From assembly GCF_030268885.1 (NCBI RefSeq), contig NZ_BSSA01000014.1, positions 147,446 to 211,445 on the forward strand: DNA of 64,000 nucleotides. Direction: 5' to 3'. A program made the translations under genes and the position numbers. The notes under the pieces were generated by a model. It was not told the DNA's origin. It searched no databases and worked only from the letters and a program-made list of their open reading frames with translations. The number at the start of each line of letters is the position of its first letter. Positions within the stretch are counted from its first letter, which is position 1. Positions 59,271 through 64,000 of the stretch are shown here, one piece after another. The DNA comes from Kitasatospora phosalacinea. Lineage in GTDB: Bacteria; Actinomycetota; Actinomycetes; Streptomycetales; Streptomycetaceae.

Positions 59271-60137
59271 ATGCAGCAGACCGACCCCTCGCCCGCCCCG
59301 CGTCCGGCCGCCCGGCCGACCGGGCTGTCGCCGTCGCGGGCGGGTGACTTCATGACCTGCCCGCTGCTGTACCGGCTGCGGGTGATCGACCGGCTGCCGG
59401 AGCCGCCGTCCGCGGCCGCGACCAGGGGCACGCTGGTGCACGCGGTGCTGGAGCGGCTGTTCGACCACCCGCCGGCCGAGCGGACGCCGGAGCGGGCGCT
59501 CGGGCTGCTGGGCCCGCAGTGGGAGCGGTTGCTGGGGGAACGGCCGGAGCTGGCGGAGCTGTTCCCGGGCGAGCCGGAGAAGTTGGCCGGCTGGCTGGGG
59601 GACGCCGAGAAGCTGGTGGAGAAGTGGTTCCGGCTGGAGGACCCGACCCGGCTGCACCCGGTGGAGCGGGAGCTGTACGTGGAGACGGCGCTGCCCTCGG
59701 GCCTGCTGCTGCGCGGGTACATCGACCGGGTGGACGTCGCCCCGTCCGGCGAGGTGCGGCTGGTGGACTACAAGACCGGCCGGGCGCCCTCGCGGGACTT
59801 CGAGGGCAAGGCGATGTTCCAGATGAAGTTCTACGCCCTGGTGGTGTGGCGCTGGAAGGGCGTGGTCCCCAAGCGCCTGCAGCTGGTCTACCTGGGCGGC
59901 GGCGGGGACGTGGTGACGTACGACCCGGACGAGGCGGACCTGCTCTCGGTGGAGCGGAAGCTGGAGGCGCTGTGGGAGGCGATCTCGGCGGCGGTGGCCA
60001 CCGGTGACTTCCCGGCGACGCGCAACCGGCTGTGCGACTGGTGCGACCACCAGGCGTCCTGCCCGGAGTTCGGCGGCACTCCCCCGCCGTACCCGCTGCC
60101 ACTGACCACTGTGACCAATCCCGGCAAGGAGTCGTAG
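59271..60137 (+). CDS. RecB-family PD-(D/E)XK nuclease with 4Fe-4S cysteines (288 aa)
   Basis: This is a stand-alone RecB-like exonuclease of the PDDEXK_1 family. The catalytic core is seen in GYIDRVDV and VRLVDYKTGR (Asp and Lys), and C-terminal cysteines CDWCDHQASCPEFGG, with an N-terminal Cys in MTCPLLYRL, suit a 4Fe-4S cluster as in AddB/Cas4-like proteins. ATG 59271 follows the last possible promoter of the divergent M50 gene. A DNA repair role is likely; no helicase gene is adjacent. Confidence 0.88.
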   Translation: MQQTDPSPAPRPAARPTGLSPSRAGDFMTCPLLYRLRVIDRLPEPPSAAATRGTLVHAVLERLFDHPPAERTPERALGLLGPQWERLLGERPELAELFPGEPEKLAGWLGDAEKLVEKWFRLEDPTRLHPVERELYVETALPSGLLLRGYIDRVDVAPSGEVRLVDYKTGRAPSRDFEGKAMFQMKFYALVVWRWKGVVPKRLQLVYLGGGGDVVTYDPDEADLLSVERKLEALWEAISAAVATGDFPATRNRLCDWCDHQASCPEFGGTPPPYPLPLTTVTNPGKES

Positions 60138-60138
60138 G

Positions 60139-60810
60139 TTGACGATCCGTGTGCTGCTGGTGGACGACCAGCCGCTGCTGCGTACCGGTTTCCGGATGAT
60201 CCTGGAGGCCGAGCCCGACCTGGCGGTGGTCGGCGAGGCGGGCGACGGGCAGCAGGCGCTGGACCAGGTCCGCGCCCTGCAGCCGGACGTGGTGCTGATG
60301 GACATCCGGATGCCGCGGATGGACGGCGTGGAGGCCACCCGGCGGATCGCCGGTCCGGACCGGGACGGCCCGGCCAAGGTGCTGGTGCTGACCACCTTCG
60401 ACCTGGACGAGTACGTGGTGGAGGCGCTGCGCGCGGGCGCCAGCGGCTTCCTGCTGAAGGACGTGCCGGCCGAGGAGCTGGTGCAGGCGATCCGGGTGGT
60501 GGCGGACGGCGCGGCGATGCTGGCCCCGTCGGTGACCCGCCGCCTGCTGGACATGTACGCCACCAAGCTGCCCTCGGGCGACGAGACGCCGCCGCAGGCG
60601 CTGACGGTGCTGACCGAGCGCGAGGTGGAGGTGCTGCGGCTAGTGGCGCGGGGCCTGTCGAACGCGGAGATCGCCGCCGAGCTGTTCGTCTCGGAGACCA
60701 CGGTGAAGACGCACGTCGGCCACGTGCTGACCAAGCTGCAGCTGCGCGACCGGGTGCAGGCGGCGGTGTACGCCTACGAGAGCGGCCTGGTGCGCCCGGG
60801 CTCGCTGTAG
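60139..60810 (+). CDS. NarL-family response regulator, orphan (223 aa)
   Basis: The receiver domain has VDDQPLLRTG and phospho-acceptor Asp55 in VVLMDIRMPRMDG, with Lys in FLLKDVPAEEL; a LuxR-type helix-turn-helix near residue 155-215 (LTEREVEVLRLVARGLSNAEIAAELFVSETTVKTHVGHVLTKL). The start is TTG 60139, right after the RecB-like stop, with AAGGAG 9 nt upstream. No kinase gene is nearby, so it is an orphan here, or its kinase is elsewhere. Confidence 0.93.
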   Translation: MTIRVLLVDDQPLLRTGFRMILEAEPDLAVVGEAGDGQQALDQVRALQPDVVLMDIRMPRMDGVEATRRIAGPDRDGPAKVLVLTTFDLDEYVVEALRAGASGFLLKDVPAEELVQAIRVVADGAAMLAPSVTRRLLDMYATKLPSGDETPPQALTVLTEREVEVLRLVARGLSNAEIAAELFVSETTVKTHVGHVLTKLQLRDRVQAAVYAYESGLVRPGSL

Positions 60811-60814
60811 CCCG

Positions 60815-60874
60815 CCGCGGACGCGGAACGGCCCGCCGCCCCCGAGGGGGTGGCGGGCCGTTCCGCGTCCGCGG
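60815..60874. terminator. bidirectional terminator with a 23-bp perfect stem
   Basis: A perfect 23-bp inverted repeat (60815-60837 with 60852-60874) surrounds a 14-base loop that itself forms CCCCC-GAG-GGGGG. It lies exactly between the convergent response regulator and peptide-binding protein genes, 4 bases before the latter's stop. Confidence 0.85.
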
Positions 60875-60877
60875 GGG

Positions 60878-62470
60878 TCACTTCGCGGTGCGGCCGATCT
60901 CCCAGAACCGGAACACGCCGGTGTTGTCCATGGTGCTGTCCACGCCGGTGACGCCGGGGCGGTAGACGTAGAAGGACTTGTTCTGGAACAGCGGCACCAT
61001 CGGGACGGCGTCGGCCAGGATCTTCTGGATCTGGTCGTAGGCGCCGCCGCCGGAGCGGTCGGTGAGCTTGATCGACTCCGGGACCAGCTTGTCGCTGATC
61101 TGGGGGTTGTTCCAGCCGTTGTGGTAGGCGCCGCCGTCGACCACCAGCGGGCTGATGTAGTCGTCGGCGTCGGCGTAGTCGGGGGTCCAGCCGACGGTGT
61201 ACGCCTGGTAGCTGCCGTTCTTCCAGCCGGCCTGGTAGGCGGTCCAGTCGGGCTCCTGCTGGACGGTGACCTGGAACAGGCCGCCGTTCTCCAGCTCCTG
61301 CTTGACGGCCTCCAGCTCGGCGGCGCCGGCCCGGGCGCGGGACCAGGTCAGGGTGAGCTTGACCGGGGTGGTGACGTGCGCGTTGTTCAGGATGCGCTTG
61401 GCCTTGGCCGGGTCGGGCTCGCCGTACTTGTCGAAGAAGGCGGTGTTGTGGCCGGCCAGGCCCGCCGGGACGACCGAGTACAGCGGCTGCACGGTGCCCG
61501 CGTACACGTCCTGGGAGATCGCCTTGCGGTCGATCAGCTGGGCGGCGGCCTGCCGGACGGCCTGGTTGCCGCCGGTCTCGTCCTTGGTGTTGAACACCAG
61601 GTAGCGGGTCTCGCCGGAGGCGCCCTCGGCGACCCGGAGGGTGCCGGTGCCGGCCATGTCGTCGGACTTGATCTTGGCGGCCACGGAGGGGTCGAGGCTG
61701 TTGTCGGTGAGGTCGACGGCGCCGCTGTCGAGGGCCGACTTCAGCTGCTCGGGCTTGTCGAAGTAGCGCACCGTGAACTTGTCGTTCTTGCGCTCGGCGG
61801 TGCCCTGGTAGCCGGTGTTGGCGCTGAGCTGGATCTTGCTCGGGGCCTTGCCGTTCATCTCGACCGAGTCGATCTTGTACGGGCCGGAGCCGACCAGGGA
61901 GGTGTTGCCGAGCAGCTTGTCGGCCGGGAAGACCTGGTGGTCGACGATGGCGCCGGCCGCGGAGGCCAGCTTGGCCGGGAGCACCGCGTCGGGGCTCTCC
62001 AGGTGGAAGGTGACCTGGCGGTCGCCGGAGACGTCCACCGAGGCGATGGTGGACAGCAGCGGGCCGGGGCCGGACGGGTCGGCGATCTTCTTGACCCGGT
62101 CGATGGAGAACTTGACGTCCTGGGCGGTCAGCGGGTGCCCGTTGGAGAACTTCAGGCCGCTGCGCAGCGTGCAGGTGTAGGTGAGCGCGTCGGCGCCGGT
62201 GAACTGGCAGGACTCGGCGGCGTCGGGCTGCGGGACGGTCGCGCCGGAGGGGAAGCTCAGCAGCGACTGGAAGGCGTTGTTGAGGACCAGCCAGGAGCCC
62301 GCGTCGTACGCACCGGCCGGGTCCAGCACGCTGGTCACGTTGGTGGTGCCCATGGTGATGGTGCCGTCACCGCCGCCGCCGGCGGCCTTCTCGACGGAGG
62401 CGCAGCCCGCCGCCGTGGTGGCGACGAGAGCGGCGCAGCTGAGCGCGGCCAGGCGGTTGGGGGTGGTCAT
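60878..62470 (-). CDS. peptide-binding lipoprotein, SBP family 5, orphan (530 aa)
   Basis: The signal peptide ends in a lipobox (TAAGC, Cys23). The family 5 landmarks CTLRSGLKFSNGHPLTAQDVKFSIDRV and VGSGPYKIDSVEMNG are followed by the C-terminal DxAxDDY region. It binds oligopeptides (BldK/Dpp type), but no permease or ATPase gene is next to it, so it must use a distant transporter or sense peptides. ATG 62470 is clear. It is unrelated in operon structure to the peptide transporter at 15-20 kb and carries no GntR operator that I can see. Confidence 0.9.
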   Translation of the reverse strand: MTTPNRLAALSCAALVATTAAGCASVEKAAGGGGDGTITMGTTNVTSVLDPAGAYDAGSWLVLNNAFQSLLSFPSGATVPQPDAAESCQFTGADALTYTCTLRSGLKFSNGHPLTAQDVKFSIDRVKKIADPSGPGPLLSTIASVDVSGDRQVTFHLESPDAVLPAKLASAAGAIVDHQVFPADKLLGNTSLVGSGPYKIDSVEMNGKAPSKIQLSANTGYQGTAERKNDKFTVRYFDKPEQLKSALDSGAVDLTDNSLDPSVAAKIKSDDMAGTGTLRVAEGASGETRYLVFNTKDETGGNQAVRQAAAQLIDRKAISQDVYAGTVQPLYSVVPAGLAGHNTAFFDKYGEPDPAKAKRILNNAHVTTPVKLTLTWSRARAGAAELEAVKQELENGGLFQVTVQQEPDWTAYQAGWKNGSYQAYTVGWTPDYADADDYISPLVVDGGAYHNGWNNPQISDKLVPESIKLTDRSGGGAYDQIQKILADAVPMVPLFQNKSFYVYRPGVTGVDSTMDNTGVFRFWEIGRTAK

Positions 62471-62758
62471 GCGGGGTGGTCTTCCTCACTGCGTGCGGCC
62501 GGCTGTCGCCGGTGCCCGCCGCCCGGCGCCGGGGTGGGGCGGGGCCGCGGGACTGCTACGGCCGCGCACGCCCGTCCTCCCGGGTTTCCGGGGTGGGCGG
62601 CGGCACGGCACGGGGACTCGAACGCGCCTTAGCGTGCCATATCGCCTCCGGGGGGTCACCGAGGGTTCGGACGGTGGTCCCGGCGGGTTCGGAGGATCTT
62701 GCCCCGGCAGTCGACGAGTTGTCAGCCAATGCCCGTTTTCACCCGCACCGGCGGACAC

Positions 62759-62784
62759 GTTCCGCGTACCACCGGACGCGGAAC
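62759..62784 (-). terminator. hairpin after the HAD phosphatase gene
   Basis: GTTCCGCGT pairs with ACGCGGAAC across an 8-base loop, 32 bases beyond the HAD gene stop. The rest of the 346-base gap between the peptide-binding gene and the HAD gene (62471-62816) shows no convincing gene; it must hold the binding-protein promoter. Confidence 0.55.
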
Positions 62785-62816
62785 GAAACCGGCAAAGGGT
62801 GCGAGGGAGACGAAGC

Positions 62817-63521
62817 TCACACCCGGGCGGCGGCCAGGGTGCGCAGCAGGTCCAGGTCGACGTGCTCCAGCGAGGGCAGCACCAGGCGGCCGGGGGCGGG
62901 GTCGATCGCGGCGATGGACGGGACGGCGATGACCGGGCAGCCCGCGGCCTCCGCGGCGGCGACGCCGGTGGGGGTGTCCTCGACGACCACGCAGCGGGCC
63001 GGGTCGGCGCCGAGCCGGGCGGCGGCGGTCAGGTAGGGGTCGGGGTGCGGCTTGGTCCGGGCGACCTCGTCGCCCGCGACGGTGAAGGCGAAGTGCTGGG
63101 CGCCCAGGCTGCGCAGCACGATGTCGATGATGTGCCGGTGCGAGGCGGACACCAGCGCGGCCGGGACGCCGTGCGCGCCCAGGGTGTTGAGCAGCCGCTC
63201 GGCGCCGGGCATCAGCGGGACGCCCCCGGCCAGCAGGTCGACGAAGCGCTGGTTGATCAGGACGGTCAGCTCGGCGGGGCTGAGGGTGACGCCGGTGCGG
63301 GTGATCAGGTAGTCGATCACCCGGGTCATCGGGCCGCCGACCACGTGGGTGCGGTCCTCGGCGGTGAGCCGGTGGCCGAGCTCGGCGAACAGGTCGACCT
63401 CGGCCTGCCACCAGAAGTCCTCGGTGTCCACCAGGGTGCCGTCCATGTCGAGCAGGACGGCGTGCAGGCCGCTGTCCTCGCCGTCCCCGCCGATGCGGAC
63501 CGGGGTCGAGACCGTCGTCAT
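62817..63521 (-). CDS. HAD-family hydrolase, beta-phosphoglucomutase/sugar-phosphatase-like (234 aa)
   Basis: This is a HAD superfamily phosphatase with the nucleophile motif LLDMDGTLVDTE (Asp near residue 24), a cap domain between, motif II in ALVSASHRH, the Lys of KPHPDPYL and motif IV VVVEDTPTGVAAAEAAG. It is the size and layout of phosphoglycolate-phosphatase or beta-phosphoglucomutase relatives. The substrate cannot be told. ATG 63521 has GGAAGG 8 nt upstream; a longer frame from 63575 is less likely. It lies after metH on the same strand. Confidence 0.9.
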   Translation of the reverse strand: MTTVSTPVRIGGDGEDSGLHAVLLDMDGTLVDTEDFWWQAEVDLFAELGHRLTAEDRTHVVGGPMTRVIDYLITRTGVTLSPAELTVLINQRFVDLLAGGVPLMPGAERLLNTLGAHGVPAALVSASHRHIIDIVLRSLGAQHFAFTVAGDEVARTKPHPDPYLTAAARLGADPARCVVVEDTPTGVAAAEAAGCPVIAVPSIAAIDPAPGRLVLPSLEHVDLDLLRTLAAARV

Positions 63522-63689
63522 GCGCGCCGCCTTCCTGTTGGACTGCCCGGGCGCGGGTGCGTCCGGGGATGGCACGGGCCGGCCCGCTGGTCAGCGGACC
63601 GGCCCGTTTCAGGATCATCAAGAATACGCCCGCCCGGTGGAATTGCACCGGGCGGCGGTGCGGCGAACGGATGATCCCCGGTTGAAGGT

Positions 63690-64000
63690 CTACCTGGCGT
63701 TGAAGTACTTCGCCTCGGGGTGGTGGACCACGATGGCGTCGGTCGACTGCTCGGGGTGCAGCTGGTACTCCTCGGAGAGGATCACGCCGACCCGCTCGGG
63801 CTTGAGCAGCTCGGCGATCTTGGCCCGGTCCTCCAGCTCGGGGCAGGCGCCGTAGCCGAGCGAGAAGCGCGCACCGCGGTACTTGAGCGCGAACATGTCC
63901 CGGACGTCCTGCGGGTCCTCGTCGCCGAAGCCGAGCTCGTAGCGGACCCGGGCGTGCCAGAACTCGGCCAGCGCCTCGGCGAGCTGGACGGACAGGCCGT
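63690..64000 (-). CDS. metH: cobalamin-dependent methionine synthase MetH, 3' end
   Basis: Only the last part of the gene is in the window; it continues past 64000. The visible C-terminus is the activation (SAM-binding) domain: SVQLAEALAEFWHARVRYELGFG, then FALKYRGARFSLGYGACPELEDRAKIAELL, and VILSEEYQLHPEQSTDAIVVHHPEAKYF, matching the motif set of MetH. MetH transfers the methyl group of 5-methyltetrahydrofolate to homocysteine. The stop is at 63690-63692. Domain order upstream cannot be seen. Confidence 0.92.
   Translation of the reverse strand, partial: GLSVQLAEALAEFWHARVRYELGFGDEDPQDVRDMFALKYRGARFSLGYGACPELEDRAKIAELLKPERVGVILSEEYQLHPEQSTDAIVVHHPEAKYFNAR

Noticed and set aside
1..64000. 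CRISPR array, prophage or insertion sequence
   Set aside because: No spaced repeats, transposase, integrase or phage structural gene can be seen anywhere in the window.

Overview
The window is very GC-rich actinobacterial chromosome, most likely from a Streptomycetaceae member (Streptomyces or Kitasatospora). The grounds are the GC-dominated third codon positions, frequent GTG starts and 4-nt gene overlaps, the Pup-proteasome locus (arc-dop-pup-prcB-prcA-pafA) next to pafBC and tatAC, and roadblock, NarL, GntR and TetR genes of streptomycete type. I see no rRNA, tRNA, CRISPR array, transposase or phage gene.

Left part (1-24 kb). It opens with the end of an ArsR regulator. Next comes an unusual protein joining an ABC ATPase, a SpoIIE-type phosphatase and an anti-sigma-like kinase, then a decayed SapA-like gene. 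From about 2.6 to 22.3 kb follow a class V aminotransferase, an S9 prolyl-oligopeptidase-like peptidase, a secreted M6 metalloprotease, a five-gene peptide ABC transporter with a GH36 alpha-galactosidase behind it, and an Xaa-Pro aminopeptidase. Inserted among them are an ArsR/MFS pair with a leaderless promoter and a group of three roadblock/LC7 proteins.

Middle (22-33 kb). This is a patchwork of small regulatory and metabolic units: nitronate monooxygenase, a CMD/AhpD protein, TetR, AraC/GyrI, a two-component system diverging from an FtsX/ABC pair, and a TetR/hydrolase pair with twin palindromic operators.

Hydroxyproline block (32.4-41.7 kb). It has a FadR-type GntR regulator and a complete trans-4-hydroxy-L-proline pathway: two proline-racemase-family epimerases, a three-subunit D-hydroxyproline dehydrogenase, a DHDPS-family deaminase, an alpha-ketoglutarate semialdehyde dehydrogenase and an ornithine-cyclodeaminase-family reductase. 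A conserved 16-bp operator (RYGTGAMATWKYACNN) occurs six times: before gntR, before two hydroxyproline transcription units, between the aminotransferase and S9 peptidase, before the M6 protease, and between the peptide transporter and aminopeptidase P. I infer one GntR regulon spanning about 38 kb that digests hydroxyproline-rich protein (collagen, or plant extensin-like glycoprotein), imports the peptides and burns hydroxyproline to 2-oxoglutarate.

Right part (41.8-64 kb). This is conserved core: tatC, tatA, a small membrane protein, a zinc-ribbon protein, pafC, pafB, three consecutive FKBP-type isomerases, pafA, prcA, prcB, pup, dop, arc, a ferredoxin, a secreted protein, trmI, a site-2 protease with CBS domains, a RecB-like nuclease, an orphan NarL regulator, an orphan peptide-binding lipoprotein, a HAD phosphatase and the 3' end of metH. 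Strong hairpins mark several transcription-unit ends.
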